Shown here one piece after another: positions 22,588 through 35,576 of a stretch of 64,000 nt of DNA (its first letter is position 1; each line of letters opens with the position of its first letter). The notes under the pieces are model-generated. The model did no database searches. It had not been told where the DNA came from and saw only the letters and a list, made by a program, of their open reading frames with translations. Source of the stretch: Scilla litardierei (lineage: Eukaryota; Streptophyta; Magnoliopsida; Asparagales; Asparagaceae); assembly GCA_030789695.1 (NCBI GenBank), contig CM061141.1:271839655-271903654 (forward strand), written 5' to 3'. The translations under genes and the position numbers were made by a program.

Positions 22588-24293
22588 TGACGCACCCGGA
22601 GCCTACACCTAAATTCCACCTAGCCGTGTCACGGTCGCTAGGCGTAGTATGGCTCACAGGTGTCAATTTCAGGCTTTATCCGCAAGTGGACGGTGTCAAA
22701 TTATAGTATAAAAGATGTCGGATCCCACAGGAACGGTGACCGTGTATTTGAGGTCTCAGATTATTTTTATATCTCGAAGTGAGATAGCTGTCGGTTGGAA
22801 AAGTTTGGTTTTGATGTTGTTGTGGACTTGATAATAAAGAGACTAGGGTTTTAGGGATCACCGCTAAGATCGTCGAAGATCGATGTTGGAATAGGATCCT
22901 TACGTTGCATTAGGTTTAGGGGATTAGTCTCTCAATTCATACCACTCTCGTGGGTTAGAATTTCGAGGTATTTCGGTGGCTCTCATTGACGCAATGGTAG
23001 TAGCTGTCAATGTAGCGATATAGTTCGTCGGTGGATCCCCTCAAGGCACGAGCCGGGCATGGTCACGACCCTTGGTTGGATCCACCGATTTCCCTATTCA
23101 AATCCCAAGGATACTCCTTAAGCTCATCAATTCCACAGACCCTGGGCATGATCTCAGTACGAGTTATCCTAGGGATTCGGAATGCTCGATCGAAATACTC
23201 CCCTTTATTCCCAATTCAACCTAGATATCCAGATCTACGTCTCCGTCCAAAAAATCTTAGGGCTAACCCATCAACCCTAGAGGCGACTACTCACATATAG
23301 TGATTTTGACGAGTAAAAATACGATTTTTATCGAGGAAAACATTACAGCAAATTAATCGAATAAGAATTAAATAACTTACGTACCGAAGGCGAAGAAAAA
23401 CGATGACCAAGAATAATCCAAATAGATCCCAAAGATTCCAGAACACAAGAGCAATAGATCTTCCAAAAAGAATTCAATAATCAAAATGAAAGACGTTTAG
23501 ATCTACAAAATTGTATTTCTCATCCCCTCCTCTCTCCCAAACGTAATTCAAATTACAAAAGAAATGAACTCACCCAATCGCGTTCCTCAGATCTAAACTT
23601 CACTCAGCTGCGCGCATCAGACGGCCACAAAAATTTCCAAAAATGGCCTTCATTGTCGCCGACCGAGTCAGTGACTCAGTCGAGCAGAGGCTTGCTCGGT
23701 CGGGCTGCCCTCCTGCTCCGTCGGGCACGTCAGTGAGTCGGGCTTCTCCAAAAAGTATCACTATGTCTGCTCGGCCCGAGTCAGCCGTGCTCGGTCGAGC
23801 AGCCAACTGACTCGGTGGCCATGAGCCCTGCTCGGCTCGAGTAAGATGCTGATTGAGCTTCAGAAATAGGAGCTACTTGACCGAGTCACCATACTGCTCG
23901 GTCAAGCAGCATGCGTATCAGCCTTCAACCTGCTTCGTGCATCAGCTCGACCGAGCAGGTGCTCTAGTCGGTCGAGTCGCCTGGGAAATTCTGAGTTTCT
24001 TCTTGCAGCTTCTTCTCCACTCCTAGCAATCTCCTCTACTCCTCTCATAGGCCTCCAAAACTCGGTGAACTCCTGTAGAGCTACGCCAACGGGCTCCAGG
24101 GTATGCCGGATGTGTCCATATCCAAGATGGGTCCCGAATCGCTCCAAAATCCCTGAAAATCCACAAAACTCTACGAAACTCGAATATGGCATTAGAATTG
24201 CAATATCGTAGGAAAATACAGGATTTGGATGCGAATATGATATGAAATGCAATGGAATGATGCTATGAAAAGATGGAAAATATGGACACATCA
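22588..24293 (-). repeat. 3' LTR of element F
   Basis: 1706 bases, TGACGCACCC...GGACACATCA on the plus strand. It carries a ladder of stem-loops in the presumed U5/R part (22984-23177) and a palindrome cluster (CTCGGTCGAGCAG type, about 23660-23980) in U3. The PPT (GTAAGCTTGGAGGATTT on the minus strand) abuts it at 24294-24310. Confidence 0.9.
22984..23177 (-). repeat. Consecutive stem-loops in F's LTR
   Basis: CATTGAC/GTCAATG (22984-23012), TCGGTGGATCC/GGATCCACCGA (23028-23088), and AATCCCAAGGATA/TATCCTAGGGATT (23101-23177, 12 of 13 pairs). The last two both enclose a GGGCATG(G/A)TC core. The other LTR keeps them with single mismatches (about 56345-56540). Confidence 0.65.
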
Positions 24294-24410
24294 AAATCCT
24301 CCAAGCTTACTTCTTACTCGCCCTCGAGGAAGACGAATACTAGGTACGCTGGGAGATAAACAAAAGGAAATAAAAATAAAAGAGAATAGAGATGGATGGA
24401 GGGTGCTAAG

Positions 24411-25899
24411 TGTAGGGTTTTTCTGGGACCCTTAGGGCACAAAAACTCTATGCCCGTCCTAAGTCAGACAGAACATAGACAGAAAAGCAGCGGAAAATAA
24501 TCATGTTAATCTGATTAACATTTAACCCTAAGGTCCAAGACCCTAATCCAAGATCTATGCCGACTTGGGATGGGTCTGACCATCCCAAGAAGGATCTAGC
24601 CTACTGTGATTAAATTAAACTAATGCTAATAAACACATACATGGAATCTCAACCTTGGAGCAGGCGAGATGTTCCGCACCGTCTTCCGAGCTGCTCCCGT
24701 CCCACGCCGAGCCGCTCCTTGAACCGCTCCCCGAACTGCTCCTCGAACCGCTCCGCATCCCGATGCGATCACTCCCGTGTCACCGAGCCAACCACGCACC
24801 GAAGAAAGTTTCACGCGAGTGAAACCTCCGCCTAGATTTCGAATCTGAATCCGAACTCCTTTGTGGCTTTGCTAGAGCCCTCAGGAGCAAGGCAGAAATT
24901 TATAGGAAGAGGAGAAATATTAATTTAAGCTTAGATCCAAGCGTGCTCCAACATTTACGAGAGCCGCTCAGATCTAGAGCTTGGGATGAGTTTTGAGGAG
25001 GAGAGTAGACCCCTATTTATATAGGCGGCGGACTCTCCCCTTTTCTCAAAATCCGATGTGGGACTAAAATAGAGTTTAATCAAATTCAATTTAGTTTGCC
25101 CTTCACAAAGTGCAAACTTCTGTGAATTTTAACTCCCTCACCGTTGAACTTCAGGATTGATACAACCTATCAATTCGAAGGGTGTTCAATGGTGAACGTA
25201 TAGGAAAAAACCGTTCGTCAATCGGAGTTCGTTTGACCCTCCAATTAATCACTCAAAGTTCAGCCCATGGCTAGTTTTTCACAAAAACCGAGCCGTCAAA
25301 ACAATTCTGCCCTAGGGCCAGAATTTCAGCACAAACGGGACCCACCAGACCAACTGGGTGAGCCCAGACCAGGCTGGACGCCTGGTCTGGGCGCACCCAG
25401 GCTGGTGCGCCCAGCCTGGGCGCCTGGCCCAGGCCAGGGCCCCTGGCTCGGGCCTGGGCCAGGTGCCCTGGGCACCTGGGCGGCCCGCCTGGGCCAGGCC
25501 CAGGCGCCCAGTGCCTGGGCCAGGCCCAGGCGCCCAGTGCCTGGGCCAGAGCCCAGGCGCCTGGGCTGGCGACCTGGCTCAGCCAGGTCTGGTCAGGCGC
25601 CCAGGCCAGATCTAGTCTGGCCTGGGTCAGCTTGGTCTGACCCGGTCTGATCTGTTTGGCTGTTTTGAGCGTATCTTGGTCATTTGGCTTCCGATTTGGA
25701 TGCCGTTCAAACCTGGGCATAGACAGGGACATTCCCGTCTTACCCGTGAACTTTTCCTTGCGTTTATATTATTAAATATTGTTTTAAACTATTTAAAACA
25801 TATTTAATCCCTTTTGCATCAAATGCAAAATAGTCCCTATCTAGGCTTAAATTATCATTTGCATCAAATATAAATGATCTGTGGGCATATTTCCCTACA
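24411..25899 (-). repeat. 3' LTR of element E
   Basis: 1489 bases, TGTAGGG...TCCCTACA, nearly identical to the right LTR. The TATA motif is at 25014-25023 (minus). A GC-rich block of GCCTGGGC/GCCCAGGC repeats spans about 25360-25640. Confidence 0.9.
25360..25640. repeat. GCCTGGGC palindromic repeat block in E's U3
   Basis: Alternating GCCTGGGC and GCCCAGGC units give dense self-complementarity and long spurious Pro/Gly/Ala frames on both strands. The right LTR copy is at about 39000-39330. Element C has a counterpart with different units at 57850-58080. Confidence 0.8.
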
Positions 25900-28507
25900 T
25901 CTCCTACTTGCACTCAGGATCATTTATCCCGAATGCTGGAGATTATTGCAAACATCTTTTGCAATACTTTATCCCTTGCATCAAATGCAAATTATTCTCC
26001 CTAACTAATTTCTACCCATTACTAGACGAAGATCGCACTCTGTGTGAGACCCTACAGCCCGACCCTTACAACAGGTTGGGCTCGAAGACCTATACGGCAG
26101 TGACCACGAGCAGTGGCTGCCGTCCTTGCTTCAGGAATCATCATTTTGTGGTTAACTCATTGACATGAGTATTGTCGGGACCACCCTGACTGTTTCCGTG
26201 ATGAATTTCGCAGTTATAGTCTCTTCGTCTAAACTATGTCGTGTAGATCAAGTTTAGGGTACGGTCAAACGGTCAACCCCAATAACTTGAACCCGGTTAG
26301 TTTCTATCGATCTTTTAGTCAAAAATGTTGGACTTCTTCCAACATACTCTGGCCAGAGTTTTTACTAAAGACCGAACTAACCCTACGACACTAACTCCCA
26401 TTGACCGGGAGAGACGAATCCTCTCTTGGTCATTACTCTCTTCATACGCTTTAAGTGTCACCCAATCAAAGACCTTTCGACAGGCCTTGCCTCGAAGCTA
26501 GGTCATTTGATCTAAGTGGCACCGTTCACGCACAGGTTCATCAAAATGACCTCAAGTCAAAAGACCAACTAGCCTATCATCACTCAGAGTCATCATTGAC
26601 AGATTGGTCAATATAACCATATGATAACTCTTGTGGATCGTTCAGTGAACTCATTCTCTAATGAGCACCTGTGTCTCGTCTACAACTTCGCCAAGTCAAG
26701 CGATCATGAGATCATCGCCACCGCTAAACGGTGAAGACTAAGACACAATGGTCTATCCGATGTTTCGATATCCTTGTCTCGAAACATCTACGACCACGAA
26801 CCCTTTTAGACTTATGCTACAGACGGTCAAACATTTCTCCATGATCGAGATACTCATCTCGATACATGTTTGACCTTGCATAAAGTCTCAGGACTTTACC
26901 TAAGTTAATATCTAATGTTAACTACATTATAACATAACTTAGATAAATTATTACCAAACAGCTTACTGTTATTTCGAACAAGGCGTTTGTGCTATTCACA
27001 CACAGAGATAGATTGTCTCGAAGGTATCTTCTCTCAACATCTCCCACTTGCACTCAGGCCCATTTATCTCGGTATCTTATACCGTTTTTACACATAAGTT
27101 TTCCCGACGTAATGTGGTAGAGCCTTCGTGAATGGATCTGCTAAAACCGTCTACACCATAGACTCAAGGGGTTTTTATGTTCATGTTAGACCAACCAGTT
27201 GAATCTCATTCAAATAATTCACTTGGTCTTTCGGAATCCATAATATTTTTATTTACTTGGATCTTATCCAGTTCATCGTACCTTATGATAATCATTTAAA
27301 TTCGTTAATGGTCATTTCAAATGGCTCATTTCTATTTCTGATAAAGTGTCAAACCATTTGATAACTTTGTCAAAATAAATGTTCCATCCCTTTGATGTCT
27401 CACATGTAATTTACACGCTCCCACTGACCTTGAAAACTATCTGGCTAATTCATATAAGTTGGTCCGTTTGGTCCGTCTAAATCATATTTAGAAAAACAAA
27501 CTTGTAAGTGAATGCTCCAATTTTCATGGTCAACTTAAGCGTTTACATCGAGTTTGGTCCGAGTAGTTCTGTACACATCTGCTGGTGGAAAACGGTTTCA
27601 TTATAATCTGTTTTATAGGAATTAGTATGAAAAAACCGTTCTCGACCAACATGATTGCACTTCACTATATTCCTTTCTGCACCAATCTTTCAACTTAAAG
27701 ATTTACTTGCAGAAAGTGTGGAAACATTTTCCTTGTGCACGTAAACTAAATTCCAAAATTTATTTACGCATACGGACCTATTCTGATTGCATCAAGTTTT
27801 TAAATCGGAGTTACTACTCCGAATTTCATCCCGGAAGTTGATTAAGTCATCATCAGTTATGATGTTTAACTCGACTCTTCGTCTCACGAAATTCGAGTAA
27901 TTATACAACTTCCTAATGATTGATTTAATGAATATCTTATTGATAATGTCCTCACAGAACATTATCAAAACCTAGGCATTACTATCTGGGACTTAACCCA
28001 GAAGGAGGACTTAACTCAGAGTCACTTACAATGGATCACACCAAGTCTAACTAAGTGTGATTCATACATTTTGATACACGGATGTGTTAACAGACTTGAC
28101 CTGAGAGAAAATCACATTTTCTTTTAATTACGCAAGATTTAATGTAGCCAAGTATTTGACCATTCGATCTAATCGAATCAGTTTAAATACTTTAGTCATT
28201 TCATTCTTTATTTTATCAGACTTGTGTTTCATCAAGAACACGTGTCTTAATAAAATATACGAATAACTTAATTTGGTTAATCTTGACTCGGGCACATCAG
28301 TATGTACCAGACTGAGTTCGACAACTCATTCTCCCACTGTCTTATAAATGGGTTTCGGCCATTCTATCTAAGAGGATAAGACTCACAAGTGTCCGCAGAC
28401 TTTATAATACGAGAGGTCAGACCCCTCTTTATGTGACTTGTGAAGCTTAGTCTCTCGATACGGCCTAGTCTATTTTTCCATACAAGTTTGCTACTATCTT
28501 GTGTATA
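25900..28507 (-). other. Element E 3' internal region with old U3 remnant and two PPTs
   Basis: 25900-25918 (TCTCCTACTTGCACTCAGG) abuts the present LTR. Nearly the same 19 bases recur at 27040-27058. The 1.1 kb between them resembles the part of C's LTR at 58430-59398 (e.g. GAGACCCTACAGCC), so it looks like former U3 left inside the element. 27060-28507 resembles C's internal region; no genes were seen. Confidence 0.65.
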
Positions 28508-28608
28508 TCTATTATACATTTGACAGCGATTTTTGAATCCTAGGGCTGACTAGGACAAGCTGACTAGGACAAACTGGTTGATAAAAGACGGCCAGGATTT
28601 AATCTTGG

Positions 28609-29210
28609 ATGATGAACGGTTGGGATGAAGCTTTGATAGCTTTGTTTGAAAATTTGTGGGTCCCATTTGAGTTCCATTTGATTGATAGACAATTTAATAT
28701 TAGCTTAGCCCTTTTATATTGTGGAAAACAATCCGCTTCTTTGCGTCACTTGGGAGAGAGCAAAAGTCTTTTCATCTTTTGGGAAGAGCAACAGTCGTTA
28801 CGGGAGCAACCCAGAGATCAGCATTTCCCCACAAGAAAACAGTTTTGTGTGGTCAGATCACCTCGGGCCGCACGCATTGTCAGCCAGCTGACTCCCTGCC
28901 TCCATCCTCTCTCTCTCTCCCCCTTTCCCCCCCTCTCTTCACTTCGTCCCTGCATCAAACCCTCTCAGCATCTTTCTTCTCCTCCTTTTGGTTTTATTCT
29001 GCGGTTGTCGTGCCGCTGACGCCAACGCCGCTGAAGAGGAGAGACGGAGGAGACAAGGGTTAGGATCTGCTGCTGTCGACCCGCGCCAGCCCTAGAGACG
29101 ACGCCTCGCATCCGGGTCTCCGGCGGTCTCATCCTCCAGCGAATGTTCGTCTTCGCCTTTGTCCAGTGAATGTTCGTCTCCAAGGTGAATCTAATGGCAG
29201 TGAGTGATCT
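28609..29210 (+). other. Probable captured promoter/5' leader of the GlyRS gene
   Basis: It contains a CT-rich leader-like stretch (about 28900-28960) and a GC-rich segment directly before the GlyRS exon. The open frames here resemble nothing known. The assignment rests on position only. Confidence 0.35.
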
Positions 29211-29370
29211 GTCAACAAGGAGGCGTTGAGGATGGCGATGGTGAATACTTTAGAAAGGAGGCTCTTTTACATGCAGTCGTTTAAGATCTACTGTTGGGGT
29301 CGCTGGGCTGTACGATTACGGCCCTCCGGGATGCGTCGTCAAGTGTAACGTGCTCGCGTTCTAGCATCAG
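29211..29370 (+). pseudogene. Glycyl-tRNA synthetase exon fragment (captured)
   Basis: Conceptual translation gives VNKEALRMAMVNTLERRL, then FKIY, then after a frame change GVAGLYDYGPPGC, the signature region near the N-terminus of eukaryotic GlyRS (class II core start). Damage: a two-base excess after FKIY shifts the frame, and the conserved Trp of LAFWRQ is a TAG stop. The exon ends at CATCAG followed by GTGATC, a plausible splice donor, and the next GlyRS exon begins at 30733 in the matching phase. It cannot make an active enzyme. Confidence 0.85.
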
Positions 29371-29884
29371 GTGATCCCGTTGAATCTCAGTTGGAATAAG
29401 TTGTTCAGCAACTAATTCTTTTTTTCGTGTAGTATTATTTGGAAATTTCTCTAAACAGTGAGTGAATTAAACACACTTATAACTTCGAAGCCACAGAAGT
29501 GTGAATTCAGCAAGAAAATTCTCAAGGAACCGAATACTATGATTTTAGAGTTGCACTATGACTATCTATTCACGAATAGAGAATTTACTAGGAGCTTCAT
29601 AAGTGAAAGATTTCTCACAAAATTTTGGGAATGAAGGTTGGATTAAGTGGGCAAGAGTTGTGTAAATGGTAAAGTTGCAGAAAGCTGTTGGTTTTGACAA
29701 TTTTACTCTTGGAAGATAGAATATTTAGAATTCCATGGTTTGACAATTTCAGAAAAAGTTTATTATATAGCTATTCTTTCCTGGAAGGGTTTCCTAGCTC
29801 AGTTAGCATAATAATGGTTTCTATTTTTGGTGGTCATCTGTTGGCTATGATTTATGGTAACCTGCTTTTGCTAATAATTCTCAG

Positions 29885-30077
29885 GCATTCAGACATATCC
29901 AGATGCAAAACACTTTGCAATATCTGCAAAATTTCCAGAATTAAATAACAATGACAGGACATTGGTGGTCCAGTATTCTATAAAATTCGAACAGGACATC
30001 AAATGTGGTGGTGGTTACATAAAGCTTATGTCTGGTTATGTCAATCAGAAGAAATTTGGTGGTGATACTTCATACAG
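29885..30077 (+). pseudogene. Calreticulin exon fragment (captured)
   Basis: An open exon translates as [56 protein letters not shown] and GGDTSY, part of the lectin-like N-domain of calreticulin, including the CGGGY(I/V)KL and GGDTPY signatures. The wording is closest to the plant CRT3 branch as I remember it. It is preceded by an acceptor (TTCTCAG) and followed by a donor (CAG/GTTGGT), so intron flanks came along. It lies between the two GlyRS exons. No stop interrupts the exon. Confidence 0.85.
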
Positions 30078-30325
30078 GTTGGTTTGATTGGTCGTAGAAA
30101 TATGAGATATACGGCTTCTTCGATTGAATACTGTATTATTAGTCTTCTTTTTCTATATACTACGAGGTATTGTTTTGTTCTAAAAAATATTTTTGTATAC
30201 TGTTTTTATTGCTAACATTTATTTCTCTGATGGAGCGGGACACCTATTAAGCTCCGTATGTGTTGTTTTGCTAGCATTGTAAGAATTATTAATAGGTTGC
30301 ATGTTTAGGAATTGTAAAATGAGGT

Positions 30326-30409
30326 GGCTAATGGACCATGTTGCTTTGTTAGCGGCTAATGGACCATGTTGCTTTGTTAGCGGCTAACGGACCATGTTGC
30401 TTTGTTAGC
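30326..30409 (+). repeat. 28-bp unit repeated three times
   Basis: The unit starts GGCTAATGGACCATGTTGC and occurs at 30326-30353, 30354-30381 and 30382-30409; the third copy has one C for T. It lies in the intron-like part of the Helitron. Confidence 0.9.
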
Positions 30410-30732
30410 AACAATACTACGGTCTGCAACTTATGATTTATGGAATTGAGTTGCAACTTACAGAAAACTTTAAATTTTTTAAAGAATGTCTGTATATCAA
30501 TTTTTTTAAAGCCACTTAAATGTAGTCATGTGTTTATTTGTTTATCTTTTTTATTTTTTATTAAATTGTCACCACTATATTTAAATTGACACTAAATTTG
30601 ATTATGTTGATATGTTGATGATCAGCAGAATCAAAATGTTAATAGAGAAGGCAGTGCTTCTCATTTTCTGGGTCCGTTTAGAGATGAATGTTGAAAACAC
30701 TAATTATTATTTCTCCTATATTTCTTCTTTAG

Positions 30733-30897
30733 CACTTTGTTTTGGAGGAGGGTATGTTGGAAGTCAACTGCCAGTGCGTAACTCCAGAGGCTGTCTTGAA
30801 GTCCTCTGGCCATATGGACAAGTTCACTGATCTGATGGTTAAGGATGAGAAGACTAGAACCTGCTACCGTGCTGATCACTTGCTCAAGGACTTCTGT
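30733..30897 (+). pseudogene. Glycyl-tRNA synthetase second exon fragment (captured)
   Basis: 55 codons without a stop: HFVLEEGMLEVNCQCVTPEA, then VLKSSGHMDKFTDLMVKDEK, then TCYRADHLLKDFC. This follows directly on LAFWRQ in GlyRS and covers part of the catalytic region. The acceptor TTCTTTAG precedes it at 30732 and the phase fits the donor at 29370. Sequence after 30897 no longer matches GlyRS. Confidence 0.85.
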
Positions 30898-33800
30898 AGA
30901 AAGATAGAGTTTGAGTCTAAAAATTTGGAGGGAGAGGGGAGTTCAATTTGCATGAATGAAAATTTTATTGAAGAAATTTAGTAGTTCCAATCAAAATTTT
31001 GCTTATTAGTGTGAGTCTGAAATGAGTGGTTCATTCTTGGGACAAATTGTAAATTAGGATTGGAGTTGGAAAGAGTAGGATTGGAGTCTGAAATGAAAGG
31101 TTCATTCCATTTGCAGGATTGAAAATTTTATTGAAGAAATTTAGTAGTTCCATTCAATTTGCAGGATTGGAAAGAGTAGGATTGCAAATTAGGATTGAGT
31201 CTGAAATGAAAGGTTCATTTCTGGGACAGATTCCCGAGACATACCACATTCAAAATTTTGGGCTGAATGTCCTATTGGTTACTTCTCTACAATGGAACAG
31301 ATTGCAAATTAGGATTTTGCCTATTAGTTTGAGTCTGAAATGAAAGGTTCATTCCCATGTCCTATTACTTCTCTATCATTTGTTTAGCTGGAATAATGAA
31401 CTGCTAAACTATTTGTTCTACCATTTGAGCATTTTTTGGTTCTAAAAAAAGGTACATATGTTTTTGGTACAAAAGGAAAACTATTTGAACTATTTGAGCA
31501 TATTTCTACCATTTGAGCAAAATGAACATTTGAGCATTTTTTGGTTCATTATTAACAAATTTCTTTAGCTGTTATATTTTGGTCCATGTGTTTAACTGTT
31601 ATTTACCTATCGCTCATTTCCCTTGAATTCTGAAAATTTGATTCCGATTGAGATTCTATTACATCCACCGAATATATCTTTGTTGCTAGAAGCAGTCATA
31701 GATTTCGGAATGTGATGACCGTCAATTATTTCTTTGGGTTATAATGTATTCCTAGATGTTATGATGCTTTGCATAAAAAAGGTACATCCGCTCAAATGTG
31801 AATGATATATTTAGCTTCTTTAAAATTAGCTGAGGGCGGTATCATTCCTATGACTTAACTTGAAATTACAAGATAGTAAATTGTGGATGCCCTTCAATGG
31901 TTTTGATTTTGGGAGTGACTTTATGATTGTGTCAGAATTGTGTTTAATATAGACCACAGGTATGTTTGCTTCTTTCTCTGATTTGGGATGGTTTAGAAGT
32001 TGTAGTGCAGTCAAGTCCTCATGCCCATTTGATGTTATTATGAATCCAAAATCTTTGGCTTGGAGCAGATATGAATGAGTTAGCTAATTTGTTTAAAATT
32101 AGACCAAGGGGATATTACTGATGTGATCTGGCTTGGAATTGCAAGGTTGATAGAAAACTCCACTAACAAAGATAATGTAATAACGTTATATATACTCAGT
32201 GATTTATCATAACACGAGTAGCCCCTACGTAATACATTGTTCTTTCTTGATTTCTGTTGGCATCTGAGCTTTTTTAGTTATGTGATCTGGAGATAATGGC
32301 AGGTTGTGTGTGTTTCTTATGTTGATATTGATTGCATTATGAAAATAAGTAACTATTTCTTGAACTCGCCTCTGATCTGAGCTATTACTGATCTAAACTC
32401 ATTGCTTACCGAAGATCCTGATCATTGCTTGCCGAAGATCTCTGGAGTCATGAAGATCATGAGCCTTGCTTGCTGATGATCCTGAGCAAAAGGAACCAAA
32501 AAATCTCCTTGCAAGGTGCAGATTTGTTCTACCACTTGATCATTTTTTGGTTCTAAAAAGGTACATATGTGAAGCCATCATAGAACATTTGACCATTTTT
32601 TTAGTGCATTATTATAAAATTTCTTTAACTGTTATTTTTTGGTCCATGTATTTAACTGTTATTTTAACCACAGGATGGACCAGAAATTCCTCACTGGATT
32701 GACAAGAAAGCTAAACACATAGGAGAAACTATCAGTTAAAGGACCCACGGGTTTAATATAGATCACGTGATGCAAGATAGTTCCTCAAAAAATAACAGGT
32801 TTTTGTTCATTTTTATCAAATTTCTTTAACTATTATTTTTGGTCCATTATTAACAATTTTGTCTAAATTAGTGGTTAAAAGTTTTTGTTATATGTAAATG
32901 GCTCATGTACTATAATTCATAGGCTTCTTGCCATTTGACGCTAACACATGGGTGACGGATATATGCAAATTATACATATGATGGTGTGACAAGTTTCAAA
33001 TGTTTAATAGATAATCAATATTTTGTAATATTATATTTCAGACATTGCAAGATATAGTAATTTATCATCACCCGAAACTACATTATTTATCTTAAGTTCT
33101 GATTGTAACTTAGGCATGTGCTCTTACGGAGAACACACTGCTTATTTGATGCAGATACCACTTTAAGTATCTGAATTTTGCCCTCAGTTGGGCAAGTATT
33201 TCATCCATGCACCTCTGTTGTGTGGCATGCCTATGTTGGATGATCATGATTTTTTACTTTCAGTTTTTGGTGGGATTTTATTTAGGCGCTGCTGTGTCAA
33301 TTCATGTATGTCCATGCAACTTGGATTTGCCTAAACTTTTCTGTGAAACTTTGTGGTTTATTGCATTGACCTCATTTTTCTCTGCCTATACATACCATGA
33401 GTCATAAGTAGTGCTGCAATCGAACGGACTGCCTATGATATTATCGATAATAGTTTGAACTGATAAACTGATAATATTTTGAATTACACACGAAATGAAA
33501 CATGGATACTTAAACTTATAAAATGCATACTATACTGTAGAACTCACAACCACATGGAATGAGTAGCTTACACTTACTCTTTAGTTTCTTCAAGTTGTGT
33601 GCTCAATGCAATGAGTACATGAAAATTTGTAAGTAAATTTGTATGTAAACTGAGATTTGTAACAAACTTTACTGAGGTGTATGTAAATTTGTAAGCATCG
33701 AGTACATGATCTGTGCTTCTGCATTATCAAAGACAGTCTAATATTGGCATTATGATCTATTCTTTTGTAGATTGGTGCCATATCTGAGTTTCTTTCCTCA

Positions 33801-35559
33801 TTCAATCCCATTGGTTCACATAGTTTCAAGTATCTTTCCATCAAGCATCTCTGCTCATGGCAAGTCCACTGACTTGTGATATGTTTGTTTCTACACAAAG
33901 CAGGAGCAGCAGATTAGTGGTATGGCTTTCATCTCACATTATCTTTTTCCATTTGGTTCGGTATTTTTCCCGTAAGATTTCATAAGGTATATTTATCTGG
34001 TGATTATGGTATGTTGACATGTGCTTGGCTGAAAACAGCAGAATGAATTGGACATCTTACTGAACTTTTTAATATTTTACAGGATTGGTGGAGAAACAAA
34101 TTGAGTAAGGTATGCTTAGATACAGGTGACAACTGACTGTCTTAGAGCATGAACACGAGGCCTGTCTGTTTATGGTTGAACCAAACTGGGTGGAATGCAT
34201 GCTTGATCTCCATGCTCCAGAAAAAAATCCGCACATACAGGATATATTCTTTGAAGTTTTAACTGCATGCAACGTGAAGCCTAAAATCATGTGTGGAATT
34301 TTTAGTTCTAAGCTGCTTAATTATTTGATTAGTCTGGAATGGTCCAAAATATTTGTTGTAAAAAGATATTTAATGTCTAAAGAAAATGACACTTCTTTTT
34401 AAGTCCACTATGGTATCTCTATTTGTTTGATATCAATGTAAGTCTTCTGTGTAGTTGTTATGTATCTCTACAATATTAATATCAATGGTATATGTACTGT
34501 TTCCACAATGATATCTCTACTTCATATTCGGAGTTCTGGAGCATTGTTTGGAAAGAAGCGGCTATATGATTTAAATCAAAGACAGTCTTGAGTTCATGTT
34601 TTTACCTTTTCAGTCATTTGAGCTTATGTTTTCCCTCAAATTAGAAATTTCTATTGAACAATAATGCAGTCATGTATGTGCCATTTAGTCCACATGTATG
34701 TGTCATTTATTCATGTAATGATGTAATGATGTATGAACGAAAGTTATGATATGGAACATAATGTATGTTGACGGCAGAAGGTGGTATTTTCATGTTCATT
34801 ATTTCATCTTATCTCCTTTGTGCTTGAAAACTCAAAGGACGTGTTGCTTCGGTTTTTGTTGATGACACCTAGATATTTCTTTTGATCTTAGCTTTTGCTC
34901 TGCTGTCATCGGGTGGCTACTGTTTTGGTTGATGACACCTAGATATTTCCCCTTAATTACAAAAATTTTTCTATGAAATTACAACTATTTTGAAACATAA
35001 TGAGGATATGCTGGGAAATTTTCACAATTTTCACCATGATAACTGGCTGTTGTGTTGTGCAATTTATACATTATATGTTTAAGCATTTTTGGCACACCTA
35101 CCATTTGTGACAGAGCGGCAAAAACATGTTTACTGTTTAAATAGATATATAGAACATCACAAATAAATTAATTTGTTTTGAAACAATGGGATGTAGCCAA
35201 AATTATTAACTTTGTTTTTCATGTGACAATATTTGTATCATATCTTGCAAAAAGTAAACAAAAAATTTGCCTTATCAAAAACCATCCAGGCCATAATGGT
35301 ACTGTGTGTTAAATATTGTTTATAGCTTAAACAAAATAGATTTTGGGGAGTGAATATTTTAAATGAACTGTGCCTTTAAGGTACATGTTCAATCGGGATG
35401 AAACTAAATTTTTGGGGGCCTAAATTTTTTTGGGGGGAAACTAAATTCTCTGAGAGAAGTAAATTTTGGGAAATCTAAAATCTTTGAAACTAAATACCAA
35501 TTATTGTGCTTTAATTTTGGGGAGCACTAAGATTTTGAATGGAAAAATCTTAAATGAAT
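30898..35559 (+). other. Remainder of the Helitron, mostly unassigned
   Basis: AT-rich with local duplications: GAAATTTAGTAGTTCCA and GTCTGAAATGAAAGGTTC blocks at 30960-31345, and a block at 31420-31600 repeated at 32520-32660. A short frame near 32470 (DDPEQKEPKN) recalls the calreticulin P-domain, weakly. 34172-34270 holds an open stretch (EPNWVECMLDLHAPEKNPHI) that looks exon-like but that I cannot name. Confidence 0.5.
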
Positions 35560-35576
35560 CGTGCCCTACGGGCACG
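35560..35576 (+). other. Helitron 3' terminal hairpin
   Basis: CGTGCCC-TAC-GGGCACG, followed by GGTTATGACTAG. It is the conserved structure at Helitron 3' ends that marks termination of transfer. Confidence 0.88.

Noticed and set aside
25267..25732. Long Pro/Gly/Ala-rich ORFs on both strands
   Set aside because: They are by-products of GCCTGGGC/GCCCAGGC repeats in E's LTR, and the same appears at 38915-39406.
32460..32520. Second calreticulin fragment (DDPEQKEPKN) in the Helitron
   Set aside because: The match is about ten residues to a low-complexity acidic P-domain repeat and is not followed by further homology.
34172..34402. Captured exon with the text EPNWVECMLDLHAPEKNPHI
   Set aside because: It looks exon-like and open, but I cannot match it to any family from memory, so no gene is named.
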